A stretch of DNA of 64,000 nucleotides from Phyllostachys edulis (lineage: Eukaryota > Streptophyta > Magnoliopsida > Poales > Poaceae), in contig CM070563.1 in the NCBI GenBank assembly GCA_036346405.1, forward strand, positions 29,398,816 through 29,462,815. Direction: 5' to 3'. A program made the translations under genes and the position numbers. Within the stretch, counting starts at the first letter, position 1; every line of letters starts with the position of its first letter. A model generated the notes under the pieces. That model saw nothing but the letters and a program-made list of their open reading frames with translations, did not search any database and was not told where the DNA came from. Positions 30,541 to 42,761 of this stretch are shown here, in pieces.

Positions 30541-30552
30541 TGGTATCGAGCC
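30541..30552 (+). other. Gypsy primer-binding site
   Basis: tggtatcgagcc lies four bases after the 5' LTR and is complementary, with one mismatch-type change, to the 3' end of initiator tRNA-Met (usual site tggtatcagagc). It primes minus-strand DNA synthesis. Confidence 0.8.
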
Positions 30553-31736
30553 ATCTTGTTGTAGGTCTAGACCTTAGTTAGATTGGCCGTTCGAGTGTCC
30601 AAATTATTTTTTAGAGAAAATTAACTTACAAGACTAAATGAATTGCTTAACTCCTCTTATATCTCTCTTGACTCATCTATTGCTACAATTTCTTTCCTCT
30701 CCCCTTGTTTTAACGTGGTTCTTACCTCTTATGCATCTTGACAGATGCCTTACCTTGAGACCTTTGGAGATTGCAGCGGAGGACTTGCCGCAGAGTGTGG
30801 AAGTTCTTTGCAGACACTTGAGGCTTGAACGCCCGATGTACCGAGGCGGTGAGTACATAGTCAATGGGCGGGATCGTGGTATAGTCTGCCGCTGACGGTC
30901 TCGCCAGAGGAACACTAGAGGTAGCTTGACCTTTGGACATCTCGGTCGGGAGGATCACCTTCACACAAGGAATCCAGAGTCATCACGCTTGGCCATACTC
31001 GAGTTCGCCACATCTACGCGGAAGAACTGCAGAACACCGTCTTCGCTACCATCCCAGAGCGCTTGGGGAGCTATCCGCGCACTTTCCGTCTACAAGCGGG
31101 AGGGCAATGCCACGATGGTACATCGCACGATTCACGGTTGCTTTCGGGAGTCGCTGGAGATGGCCGCCACCGAGCCGAGGTGCGCCTATCGAACTGGGAA
31201 GAAGCGAAGAAAGGATCGCCAGACTAGAGCACGCTCTCTATGGTCGACATGAGCTAGAGGGCGATCAAGAGGAAGATCGGAAGAACCGAAGAAGTCGAAG
31301 AAGACCCGGAGGAGATTCCAGAGGATCGGCCGAACTCCTGACACCAGAGGAGCAGACTGCACCAGCACACACTGCTCTGCTTTGCACGATTCAGGGCATC
31401 GAACCGATTAGCGAGATGCGGCTCACTTGAGTCTACACTAGCGGTGAGCGCCGTGTGGTGCGGGGCTTTCTCGAGTAGCTAGTTTAAGTTCCGTCTAGTC
31501 GCTTAGCCAGTTCCCTTTTCATAGTCGCCCTTTAGGCGGTAGCTTGTGTGCTTAGGTTCGCTTTATTTTCTGTGTGCAAGTGTGAGTGCAAAAGCCCTTA
31601 GGCATTTGTTGCGACCATGCTATTAAGCTATTAATGAAGATTATTTTATTGAAGTTTCTTGAGATGTGTTTGTTGGGATTAATCTACTTTCCCGTCTAGT
31701 TCTTAACTCATCTTGTGCTCTCTACCTTATCGACCC
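30553..31736 (+). other. Gypsy untranslated leader
   Basis: About 1.2 kb between the primer site and the first gag ATG. It contains several short open frames (30638-30895, 30926-31430) without recognisable domains, and looks like a leader region. Confidence 0.5.
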
Positions 31737-32958
31737 ATGGAACCTCACGGATGGTTCGGATCGCCATCTGCCGCAAGTGGATCCGGAGCTCAAGGATCAA
31801 GAGTAACGAGCAAACCCCTCACGGAGCGGTACCACCCCAAGCACCTCCTATTGACTTGCGAGAACTTCTTGAGCTTTCATGGCAAAGACAAACTCGGATG
31901 ATGTATACGATGATGAACGGATGCGGACCATGAACAACAACAACAACAACAACAATCGTCGGGGAGGAGCCCGGTCACTCATGGTCATCGGGGACCATCA
32001 AGTTGGCTGAATTCATGAGGACCCGTCCGCCAACTTTCTCTGGACATATCACGCGAAGAGAGGCGATGATTGGCCAGCGTGATTGAGAGGAAGCTGCTGA
32101 TCACCCAATGCGGCGATCATGAGAAAGTTTTGTATGCCACCCATCGATGATGGGCGTAGGCTGGCGAGTGGTGGGAGAACTTGCATGCGGCACATGGAGC
32201 ACCGAGAATATCACTTGGGAAGAATTCTCATGACTTTTAGCGATCACGCACTGAAGGCATCATGGATTTGAAGAAGGATGAGTTCCGCTCTCAAGCAAGG
32301 GGTATGTCGATGTTGACTACTGAATAAGTTTTCCCAACTAGCTCGCTATGCTCGAGAGGATGTCGCTTCAAGCGGGTCTCGCCAGAGTCGCTTCTTGAAG
32401 GGATGAACTTCGTGGTCGCAAGTCACCGCTTGCCCACACCTTCCTGGACTTCCAGAGTTGGTTAACAAGGCATTGGTTATGGAAGACAAGCGCAAGGAAC
32501 GGAGGACCACATAGCGTGGGATGATTGAGAAGGAAGCCATCGGCCACAACAACGAGAGGGCAAGAGTGGTGCCACAGGCGGTTTAATCGTTTCGACCACA
32601 GAGTACTTTCGGGACACGCACCGCCTTGACACCTCGTCCTTTTGTTGAAATTCTCGTAACCCTACACCATCAACCCCACCCGAGGAACAACAACCGCAGA
32701 GTGAACCAAGAGTGTGTTACAATTGCCGTCGGCCAGGGCATTTTGCTAATCGGTGTCCTCGAAGGAACTATCACCCCGTCGCTTCAACCTTGGAGCAACA
32801 CCGCCAAGACCCCAACGCAGAACAACCAAGGAGTTTCTCGAGGAACGATCAACAGAGGAGGCGCCTCGGTCCGTTGTCGAGGTCGTGTTAATCACGTCAC
32901 TTTGGAAGGAGCCTCAGAAGCACCGGGCGTCGTCTTGGGTAAGTTCCTAGTGAATTGA
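31737..32958 (+). pseudogene. Gypsy gag, frameshifted
   Basis: Starts MEPHGWFGSPSAASGSG at 31737. A capsid-like region follows but is cut into short frames by many small indels. The nucleocapsid zinc knuckle survives at 32713-32760 (CYNCRRPGHFANRC, CX2CX4HX4C). Gag packages the element RNA. As written it cannot be translated in full. Confidence 0.75.
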
Positions 32959-32999
32959 TACTGCCTAGATTACATTTGATTACGGAGCTTCGCATTCGT

Positions 33000-34810
33000 T
33001 TGTTTCGGAGTTTTTGCAACCAAGAATAAATTGGAAGTTATGCATCTTAAGCGTACTCTGTTAGTCCGATGCCGAGGCGAGCTAAGTTCTAATGTGGGTT
33101 GTTTAGGGGCTAAGTTACTCATAGTGGAGTTGAGTTTCTAGCTAACCTAATTATTCTAGACACCCAAACCATAGATGTCATCCTTGGCATGGATTGGTTA
33201 ACCAAGCACAAAGCCGTGCTAGATTGTGGCAAGAGCCGTTATAATCGAGGATACCAAAGGAAACAAAGTGGAGTTCCTAGCTACCTCGGGCGTAATGGGC
33301 ATTTGTTAGTCAATAGCACAAGACCGTCCGTTGGAAGATGTGCGGTCGTCAAGGAGTATCCGGATGTATTCCCGGAAGAGTTACGGGGATGCCACGGATC
33401 GTGACATCGAGTTTGTCATCGATCTAGTGCGAGAACAGCTCCCATCTCAAAGAGACCCTATCGGATGCCGGTAGATGAGTTAGTAGAGATGAAGAAAGCA
33501 GATAGAAGAACTTTTGGAGAAAGGTTTTGTGAGGCCTAGTTAAATGCGCCTTGGGGAGCACCGGTCTTGTTTGTCAAGAAGAAGGATGGAAGCATGAGGA
33601 TGTGCATCGACTAAGGGCTCTCAATGAAGTCACTATCAAGAATAAGTACCCATTGCCCGGATAGATGATCTGTTTGATCAAATGAAGGAGCCGAGTGTTC
33701 TCGAAGATCGACTTGCGATCGAGGTTACCATCGATTGAAGATCTGTCCCAAGGATATACCTAAGACCGCTTTCAACGCGGTATGGACATTATGAGTTCCT
33801 AGTCATGTCCTTGGTGCGACCAACGCCCTGCCTATTTCATGAACATGATGAATAAGGTATTCATGGAGTATCTGGACAAGTTTGTAGTCGTATTCATTGA
33901 TGACATTTTGGTTTACTCCAAATCGGAAGAAGAACATCTTTGAACACCGAGATTAATCCTAGAAGCTCGGGGAGCATCGGTTGTATGCTAAGTTTAGCAA
34001 GTGTGATTTACGGAAGAAGGAAGTGGACTTCCTTGGTCATGTAATGGCAATTGCGAGGAGTATGTGATTGACGAGAAGGTAAAAGGCGTATTACATTGGG
34101 AACTGACCCAAGATCACTTACCGATTCGCGATTTCTTGGGATTAGCGAGGATATTATCGTCGTTTCATTGAAGGATTCTCATCAATTGCTAAACCTCTTA
34201 CGCAATTGTTGAAGAAAGAAAAAAGTTTACTGGACCCTGACTTGTGAGAAAGTTTTCAAGAATTGAAGAAGCGTTTGACTTGATTTGATCTTGATTTTGC
34301 TTGGGATATCCGTAAGGATTTTGATATCTATTGTGATGCTTGGCGTCAAGGATTAGGATGTGTCTGATGCAAGAAGGAAGAGCGTAAACCACGCGTCAAA
34401 GCGATTAAGACCGCATGAAGAAAATTACCCTACCCATGATCTAGAATTAGCGCCGTGGTACATGCTTTGAAGATTTGGCGTCATTACCTCATCGAATCGT
34501 TGTGAGGTATACAGATCATAAGAGCTTGAAATATATTTTCACTCGATCGGACTGAATATGAGACAGAGGAGATGGCTAGAGTTGATAAAGGATTATAATC
34601 TTGGAATCCATTACCACCCTGGTAAAGCCAATGTCGTTCCAGATGCTTTGAGCCGTAAGAGTCACTGCAATGCTCTGGAAGTGAAAGAGCCTTGTTCAGA
34701 ACTACAAGAAGAATTCCAGAAGCTGAAGCTAGAAGTAGTATCTGAAGGATTCGTAGCAAACTTGGAAGTGCAGTCTACTTTGGAGAAGCAGATTCGCGAA
34801 GCTCGGTAGA
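33000..34810 (+). pseudogene. Gypsy protease, reverse transcriptase and RNase H, frameshifted
   Basis: The protease end is marked by VILGMDWLTKHKAVLDC (33178-33228). Reverse transcriptase pieces are visible around 33560-33620 (FVKKKDGS.RMCID), 33893-33930 (the active-site IDDILVYSK) and 33985-34050 (FSKC...EVDFLGH). RNase H/connection pieces include RRWLELIKDYNLGIHYHPGK and ANVVPDALSRKS at 34564-34660. The frame changes every 30-150 bases through loss or gain of one or two bases, so no polyprotein can be made from this sequence. Confidence 0.8.
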
Positions 34811-35115
34811 AAGACTTCGAGTTCTCAGACATTAAGAAGAAGATGATGAAGGAAGTTCAAGGACTTCACGGTGGATGACCGAGGACATCTTGTGGATCAA
34901 TGGGCGTATCTGCGTTCGGATATTGATGGATTGAGGCGGTGATTTTGAAGGAGGCCCATGACTCAAAGTATTCGATTCACCTGGTAGTACTAAGATGTAT
35001 CGGGATGTTAAGAATAGGTTTTGGTGGCGAATCTGAAATGAGACGTCGCAGAGTTAAATCGCCTTGTGCGGCGTGTGTCAAAAGTTAAGCAGAGCATCAG
35101 AGGCCAGCAGGTCTG

Positions 35116-35775
35116 TTGCAACCCTTGAAGATTCCAGAATGGAAGTGGGAAGAAATCGGAATGGATTTCATTACCGGTTTACCCAAGACTCACTCGGGTT
35201 ACGATTCGATTTGGGTAATAGTAGATCGTTTGACTAAAGTTGCCCATTTCTTACCAGTCAAAACCACGTACTCAGGAGATCGTCTAGCAGAGCTGTACAT
35301 GTCAAAGATTTTCAGTTTGCATGGTGTACCTAAGAAGATAGTGTCAGATCGAGGATCTCAGTTCACCTCCCGATTTTGGCAGAGTTTGCACGAAGCTTTA
35401 GGGACTCACCTAAATTTCAGTACTGCGTATCATCCCCAGACGGATGGACAGAGTGAAAGGGTTAACCAGATATTGGAAGATATGTTGAGAGCCTGTGCCC
35501 TAGCAAATGCTACCCGTTGGGATAAGAGTTTACCATATCACGAATTCTCGTACAACAACAGTTATCAAGCCAGTTTACAAATGTCACCGTTTGAAGCTTT
35601 GTATGGTCGTGCTTGCGTAGAACCCGTTGAAGCTGGTCGAAACATTGAACGTCTGATCTTTGGTCGGATATTATTCAAGAAGCGAAGAGCAAGTGTCCAT
35701 GATCGAGAGAGGCTAAAGATAGCTCAATCGAGACAAAAGAGTTATCCGATAATCGTCGTCGTGATCTCGATTTGA
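35116..35775 (+). CDS. Gypsy integrase core, open
   Basis: A 219-codon open frame holds the integrase core: EIGMDFITGLPKTHSGYDSI with the first catalytic Asp, VSDRGSQFTSRFWQ with the second, and the Glu of GQSERVNQILEDM, with the expected D-D35E spacing. It ends with SPFEALYGR and then leaves frame at about 35650. It inserts element DNA into the genome. It is the only long intact stretch of pol, in sharp contrast to its indel-rich neighbours. Confidence 0.85.
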   Translation: MQPLKIPEWKWEEIGMDFITGLPKTHSGYDSIWVIVDRLTKVAHFLPVKTTYSGDRLAELYMSKIFSLHGVPKKIVSDRGSQFTSRFWQSLHEALGTHLNFSTAYHPQTDGQSERVNQILEDMLRACALANATRWDKSLPYHEFSYNNSYQASLQMSPFEALYGRACVEPVEAGRNIERLIFGRILFKKRRASVHDRERLKIAQSRQKSYPIIVVVISI

Positions 35776-36225
35776 GCGAGAAGATTTTGTGTATCTCGAT
35801 TTACCCCTCGAGGTGTGAAAAGGTTCCACGCCAAAGGAAGCTTGCCCCTCGGTATGTTGGTCCGTTCAAGATTTTGGATCGCCGTGAGAAGTAGCTTATC
35901 GCTTGGGCCGCCGATGCCGCTAGCGGAGTCCATGATGTCTTTCATGTCTCTCGCTTGAAGAAGTGTCTTCGTGTCTTGGGAAGAACAAGCACCGTTAGAG
36001 TCAATTGAACTAAAGAAGACCTCACCTACAAAGAACAACGGTCAAGATTTTGGATGTCATGAGCGTCGGACGAAGCAAGGCAGATTCGTTTTGCAAGGTG
36101 CGATGGAGCCACCACTCGGAAGGTGAAGCAACGTGGGAGCGTGAAGAAGAGTTGAAAGCCGAGTTCCCGACCTTTTCTCCGTTTAGCTTTGAATCTCGGG
36201 GTCGAGATTCCTTTAAGGGGAGGTT
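35776..36225 (+). pseudogene. Gypsy integrase C-terminal part and polypurine tract
   Basis: Broken frames include FCKVRWSHHSEGEATWEREEEL (36083-36150), the Trp/Glu-rich end of Gypsy pol. The polypurine tract aaggggaggt at 36213-36224 immediately precedes the 3' LTR. Confidence 0.7.
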
Positions 36226-39200
36226 TGTAACATCCCAATTTTTGAGCTTTAAAAATCATTTGAATAGTTGGTAGGGAGAGAGTCCACCATTTGGATTTAT
36301 TTGAATTTAAATTAAAAGCTTAATATTGGACCTTTAGTAACAAAACAATTTAATATGAATAATTCCAACATGAACATTAGTCAAAACTATTTTATTTGGA
36401 TTCTATGAGCTTGGATATATTTTCTAGAATTTTCTCGGAATTTTTCCAAGGTCTTTTGCTATTTTCCATTGCTTATTTGAATTTACGGTATTTTATTAAA
36501 AAGGAAAAGCTATTTAAATCTCCAAATGGAATTGGGCCAATTCCTTCGCCCATCCTGTTCATCTCAGCCCAAACCCTCCTCCACCGTTGGATCAACGGCG
36601 GTTAGATCTCCACCATGCAGCCTGAGCCTCTCTCTCTCTCGGCGTGTGGACCCCACCACCTTCGTCCTCGCGCGTTCTTCTCATGGCGGACGCGCTGCAC
36701 AAGAATCCGCCATTAGCGGTCAACGCCGAAGCTTCACGCACGGGCGCCCCAACCTCCCGTTCCTCTCATGATGAAAAGACGACCTCCACGACCACGCCGC
36801 CACCCCGCCCCCCCTCATCCCGCGGCGGTTGCGCCACGTTCATAGCAATCGCCGCCGCCACGACCTCCACGCAGCCGCCGCGCCGAGCTCCCGCCCCTAT
36901 AAAGGCACCCCGGATCGCACCGCCCTCCTTTTCCCAAACCCCAACCCACACCTCCTCCGAGCCCTTGCCCGCAATTTGAGTTTTAGAGCTCCTCGCCCGC
37001 GGTGGAATTTCTTCGATGCTTGCCGCCGTAGCCGCCTGCGTCGTCGGGAGCACGCCACCGAAGTTCGCCATCGCCTCCTCTACCTCCGGACCCTCGCGTC
37101 GCCTAGGCCTCACCGGCGCTTTGTCTGACAAAACCCGAGCCGCCGCCGCTCCGACCTCGCCGCCGCCACCGCAATCCACCTCAACCACCGGAGGTACCTC
37201 TTCGTGTTCGCAATAGCGTTAGCTACACGCCGGTACCACCCATTCTCGCCGGCGAAGCAGCCGTTCGCCGGGACCCTTGGTTCCGTCTTGGCGCCGCCTC
37301 GCCGCCGTCCACGTCGGCGTCGGCTCGGCCCGTGCTTGCGTGTCCGCCAGTGGCGCAGCGTCGGCGCAGCGTGGCGCGCCACGTGAGTGCCCACGTGGTC
37401 GTCGGTGCCGCCAGATCGATGGCTCGGTGGACTTGGTCCACGCGTGAGCGGGTCACCGACATGTGGGTCCCACATGTCGATTAATTCTTTAATTCTTTTA
37501 AATTTCCGAAATCCTTCACGACGTCACCTTGCGCAATAATTAGAATTTCCTTTAGAAAAACAATTCGGGAAAATTGTTAAATAATGATTTAGGTTTAAAT
37601 TTGTAAAATTCATAACTTTTGCATCAAACTCCAAATTGGGTGTTTCAAATTTCTAAATTCATATAAAATTAAGATCTAGCTCATCAAACCAAAATTTTTT
37701 TAAATTTGATTTTGTTTAAATTTAGAAATTCATTTAAATTTCGAGTTAAGTTAAAACTTGTAAAATTCATATCTTTTGAATCCTAACTCCAAATCCATCC
37801 ATTCAAATTCCTAAATTTGTCTAAAATCCAGATCTATCTATTGGAGCTTTTTATTTATTTTATTGGAGTTATTTGCTTCTGGTTTTTATTTAGTTTGTTT
37901 GTTTGTGTCGTTTTGCGAGTAGACTTCGTATTTCTTTGGAAGAGTTGAAGAAGAAGGACCTTTCCAAGACCAAGATCAATTCCTAGATCCTTTTCAAGGC
38001 AAGCTATGCCCTTGACCATCTTGCTTCCCAGTTTTATAAAAGTATCTTGATTCAAATTATGCATCTTAATTCAAGTATTTATTTAAATGTTTTGGGTGTA
38101 GTAGTTAATTCCAAATTGTTATGTCTTCCTTGTGTAATTGTTATGCCATGATCCTTTGTCACCCTAGTTGATATTTAGTTGGTAATTATTGTAGCACCAA
38201 CGTGGGTTGGTTAATCTGAGTAGATTGCTTAGCCATGCCACGAATCTTTTGTCATGTAGATTGCTATATAAATTTGACTAAGTGAATATGCAACTATGTG
38301 ATAAAAGCTGTGTACTATGTGTCTTTGTGACATGTGTTGCACTTAAAACCAATGGGGTGGTAAAAGGATTGAACCGAGGCAAGTGGTGGAAGCGTGTGAA
38401 AGGGTGGGTGTGTGAACTGTGTGGACTATGTGAATATTAATCGTGTGTATGCGTGTGATGGCATGTGGAAGTCTTGCCTTGGTCAATTAAGGACCTCACC
38501 ATGTGCTCTAAAGAACTGAGCTTCTGTCACGACCACATATACATTTTGAGGCAGGCCTAGCATAGTAAGATAAGGTATCTGAAATGCTTTGTTATGATTA
38601 GTGTTAGCTACACTAATTGTATCTTGTGGGTAAAGTGTACAAACCTCTGCAGAGTGTAACTTAATCTATTGAATAGCAGCGTCATGATCATGGACAATGC
38701 TCGGGATTTGACACTAGGGGTAGATTTTCATAAAGCGTGTGGGAAGGGAGCTATGTGAATAAATCATTTAGCTATGTGAATAACCCGTTAGGCTGTGTGT
38801 GTCTTTGTGAAATAACTTGTTAAAATGATTATTGTCTATTTGTTTTACTGTCTTTAATCTATTAAATTGTATTCAATTGCAAAAGTTGCATTTATGCAAA
38901 AGAGCCTGAAAGCCTTTCTCTTGTAATAAGCCCGCATGTAAATATTGCATCTCGTGGTGTGGCTTGCGAGTACGGTGTGTACTCACGCTTGTTTTGACGA
39001 ATCAAGCGAGAGGAGGAGTCTTCACCGGCATACGAGGACGAGTTCATCGAAGGTGCTGATCGTGAGGTCTTGATCGATCGGTTGCTGTGGCGAATCGATG
39101 GGGTGCCACTACCGTTTATGTTCATTGCTTTGTTTATTTCCTATGTTAGCCTGCGTGGCTCAATATTTGTAAACTTCGACCTTAAGGTCAAAACCATTAT

Positions 39201-39341
39201 TTGATTATCAAAGTTAACCGTTTATGTTATTATTCGCTTGTATGGAGCGATTGCCATCTTTGTTGACCTTGTGTGCACTAGCATGATCCCGGCTAGTCGT
39301 TAAACCTGAAGGGTCCCGAACCGTAGTTTTGGGTCCCGACA
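36226..39341 (+). repeat. Gypsy 3' LTR
   Basis: 3,116 bases. Long exact matches to the 5' LTR alternate with small indels, most in GC-containing spots (for example ttttgcgagtagacttcgtattt against ttttgagtagactttattt). Substitutions are rare by eye, concentrated in the GC-rich first kilobase. Confidence 0.95.
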
Positions 39342-41001
39342 TGGGCGGCAGCGTCGCGAGGCGGCGGACTTGGCGAGTGCAGCGGCGGCAAAGCGGGCGC
39401 GGCAGGCGGGCGGCAGGTAGGCGGCAGCGAAGCGCGAGAGGTCGCTTCATGACGACGTGGCAATGGGGCAAAGGAGCTGCCGTCTTGGGTCGGCGGCGAC
39501 TACGTCTTTGCCGAAGCCGGCCATGACACCTAAGTTCTCGCTAATCAGGGGCAAAGCACCTAGGTGCTACGGTCTGCACCGCATGAAGCCGCTTCTTCTT
39601 GTCCGGCGGCGGCAAAGACTTTCGGGGGCAAAGCAGGGAATTTTCACGGTGAGGGGGCTAGAACTGGAATTAAAGTGCGCTACAGGGCTATAACAGTCCA
39701 CATTCCATCTCTAACACTCATACCAACACCACTGCAAGACACCAATTCCACCATTAGCACAACCACCAAAGCACCACCTAAAACAGTTTTCCCCCCTGTA
39801 TTCCATGCCTTACGTCGTAACCTCTGATACTGGCACCACTAAGCAACACAATAGCTAGAACTCTTAGCAAACACTCCATCCTCTCTCTCCTTTCCCCAAC
39901 ATAGCAGACGCAACCATACTAGATCCTCCATCGGTCTGGATCCATACCAGATCCACCTCAATCACACTAGATCAATCCACAACAGAGCCACATTAGATCA
40001 GATCCTCCTCTATCCTCAAAGCAAGCATCCACACTAGATCACCTCACCGAATCCTAATGTGGGATCTCCCCACCAACACCTATTCCACATCGGATCCTAG
40101 AGCCATATCAGATCACAACCTCTCCACCAACACGGATCAATCCACACCTGATCTTAGCGCCACATCAGGTCACCACCTCTCCACGACACGGATCAATCCA
40201 CATCGAATCGATCTCCTTCTCCCTACACGACTCTAGGACCCATCTCTCTTCTTCCTCCACCGAGATCAAGCCACCTTATTCCTCCTTCCCCAAGCGCCTC
40301 TTCGGCTTCAGCTCTTCTCCTTCCTCCCGAGAGCAAGCTACCTTCCTCTTCCTATGCTGCCGCACCACCTCTAGCACCCTAACCACTGGATCCGAATCGA
40401 TCCACCCGGATCCCTTCTCCTCCTCAAGCCTCTGCCAACCCCTGAGCTCCTTCTCCTCCTCACCCTTCAACCGGGCCTGCCCGGATCCACCCGCTTGCCC
40501 AGGTCAGCCGCTGCAACACCTGATATGCGGTTCAAATCCATGTGTGCCGCCACCGCTCGTCTGCCATAGCACACACCCACTGTCGCCCACACCTTCCGCT
40601 GCCGAAGTGCGCGCCAACCCTATGCCGCTTTCATGCCGCCTTGGTTGCACCCAACCCAGCTGCCTCCGTGTCGTGTCCCACCTCCACGCCTCGTGCACCC
40701 GAGGCGCAACGCCTCCGCCACCAGCACAACACTGCCCTGAAGCCCTAGCCGATGCCCTCGGCCTACTACTCTTCATCACTCGGGACGCGCACCTCACCAC
40801 CTCCTTCACTAGGTACCGGAGGGTTCAGAGACAGGTCTTTCTAGGTCTTATTTTTGGTCAGTTGCCAGAGGGTTTGGATGGGCATGCTACTGGACTTTTG
40901 CTTCTAAGTTATTATATTTCCGCTGCTACTTCTAACACTTAAGCTTCTATTTGGCCGGTTGGCCATTGTGATGTAAACTTTGTAATTGCTTAAGTTATGT
41001 A
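39342..41001. other. Unassigned GC-rich then C-rich DNA
   Basis: 39342-39530 is rich in ggcggc; 39860-40300 has loose repeats around gatccacaccagatcaga and cacctccca; 40480-40960 is GC-rich with open frames (132 codons at 40544-40942) that have no recognisable domain. The end (agatgtaaactttgtaattgct) looks like a 3' untranslated or repeat end. I cannot support a gene here. Confidence 0.4.
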
Positions 41002-42495
41002 CACTACTACAAAAGGGGCTATCCTGGATGCCTCATCATAGACGGTTCCTCGGAACCGTTTGTATTAAATACAATCACAAAAGTTTTTGTTTAGCTCACA
41101 TCTGTGCTACTGGCTGCGGTAAAAACCGTCTGTGAAATTATCACAGACGATTAGGATTAAAAAATCGTCTGTGATAGTTATTAATATCACAGATAGTGCA
41201 TGTTAAAAACCATCTGTGAAATATCACAAACGGATCTTAATAAGAACCGTCTGTGATAGTTATTAATATCACAGATGGTGCATATTCAAAATCGTCTGTG
41301 AAATATCACAGACAGATATTAACAATAACCATCTGTGATATTAATAACTATCACGGACGGTGCATGCTTAAAACCGTCTGTGAAATATCATAGACGGATC
41401 TTAACAAGAACCGTATGTGATATTAATAACTATCACAAACGGTTTTTAATCCTAACCGTGTGTGATAATTCACAGACGATTATTGTTAAGAACCGTCTGT
41501 GATTAATTTTGTATCTCAGATGGTTTGTGGTTGGAAGTGTCTGTGATATGTTGAATGCCGCTTCACCTCCCACGCGATGCGCCTCTTGCGTCGACATTAC
41601 TCCTTGCATGTTTTATAAGAATGATCATCCGTCACCGTACTCCTCACACATCGCTATCTCAAGCACAAATGAGATCATCCGCCACCGTACTCCTCACACA
41701 TCGTTCTACTCTCAAGCACAAACAAAATAGCTCCCCACTCTTCTCCCCTGACACCGGCATTGATGACCTACCTGGCCATCTTGTACAAGCAACTCGCCGG
41801 TCGTACGTCGGCGAAAGCTGCAGAAGGACACTGTGATTACAATGTCCACCCTCCTCTGGTGGACGATATGCCGGGACACGTGACGGTGACGTTGCGCCGT
41901 CTAGACGACCTCTTCTGCCGTGTCTTCCAGGTGGTTTGCAGCTTCCAGCGAGCTAACCTCGCCATCGTTGTAGTCCTCGAGCAAGAGGTTGCATGTCTGC
42001 AGGAGGATTACCATCCCTTTGAATGCGACATCGAGGTGTTGACCCACCGAGTCGACCAAGCCGAGACCCCTCAAGTAAGAGAAGAGGGCCTATGAACGCT
42101 TTTCGACTTGGCTCCTTCGGAGGAGCTTCTTTGGACGAGTATGGATCGATCACGCTAACAGTTGGAAGTGTTTCAGGCTACCTATGCCGATCCTGAACCC
42201 TCCAATGTCGATGACGTCTCCTATGAAACATTGATAACGGAGATAGCAGGCTACTTGGGCCACTAGAAAAACTTGATTTTTTTTATTATTTCTACTTTTT
42301 TTAAATCTTTTATGCGAAGCGGTCGCCACATATTTGTTTGGCCATATGTAAATACAAAAATGATATAAAAATCAGTTTGAAGTTAAATTCTTGACTATCT
42401 TTGAAGTTGTTTACTATCACCGGGCGGTTTAGTGGAAACAATCGTTTGTGATATTTAATTATCACAGATGGTTATTAATAAGAACCATCTGTGAA
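41002..42495. mobile_element. CACTA element, third copy, right end missing
   Basis: The left end CACTACTACAAAAGG is clear at 41002, followed by a long array of subterminal repeats (41030-41530) of the same cagacggtt / accgtctgtgat family as the other two elements. A few right-side repeats occur at 42420-42495, and then the sequence passes into unrelated DNA with no terminal gtagtg. The element is therefore truncated. Its interior (41540-42260) is not transposase. Confidence 0.8.
41760..42265 (+). pseudogene. Unrecognised coding-like sequence inside the CACTA element
   Basis: An open frame (41760-42095, 111 codons) and a continuation in another frame (about 42090-42265, including VFQATYADPEPSNVDDVSYE) have protein-like composition: LRRLDDLFCRVFQVV and a helical LEQEVACLQEDYHPFECDIE segment. 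I do not recognise the family. By analogy with the PCNA piece in the sister element it may be a captured host fragment or a typical CACTA passenger. Low confidence that it is coding. Confidence 0.3.
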
Positions 42496-42761
42496 ACATC
42501 CCAAACTTGGTTTGTGTTTGAAATGTATAAAAATGAGGATAATTTAAAACTTTTGATGCATCATATTATTATTTGAATTTTCTAGAAATTCTTTCTTAGG
42601 TTTTGTGGGTTTTGAAAACCTATTGTTTCATTTGGCTAGAAGCATAACCCTTTGAAATTTTTTAATCAAGTCTTGTGATCACCCTCTGGAAATATCTTTC
42701 CTAGCTTCTAGATCATCCTAGTGACCACCCTGTAAAATTTCAAAATTTTTAGATTTCACTG
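42496..42761. other. Spacer between CACTA remnant and PAO copy
   Basis: AT-rich sequence with no recognised feature; it separates the truncated CACTA element from the start of the PAO-derived segment. Confidence 0.4.

Larger units (their letters stand above)
27395..39341 (+). mobile_element. Full-length Ty3/Gypsy LTR retrotransposon
   Basis: Two long direct repeats (27395-30536 and 36226-39341), both starting TGTAACATCCCAATTTTT and ending GGGTCCCGACA, flank an internal region with a primer-binding site, gag, protease, reverse transcriptase, RNase H and integrase in the Ty3/Gypsy order. A purine tract (ttaaggggaggt) precedes the 3' LTR. The 5-base neighbours (tgtgg left, tgggc right) do not match well, so the target duplication is missing or altered. 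The LTRs are almost free of substitutions yet differ by many 1-2 base indels, and most of the coding region is broken in the same way. The integrase core is an exception. Confidence 0.95.
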
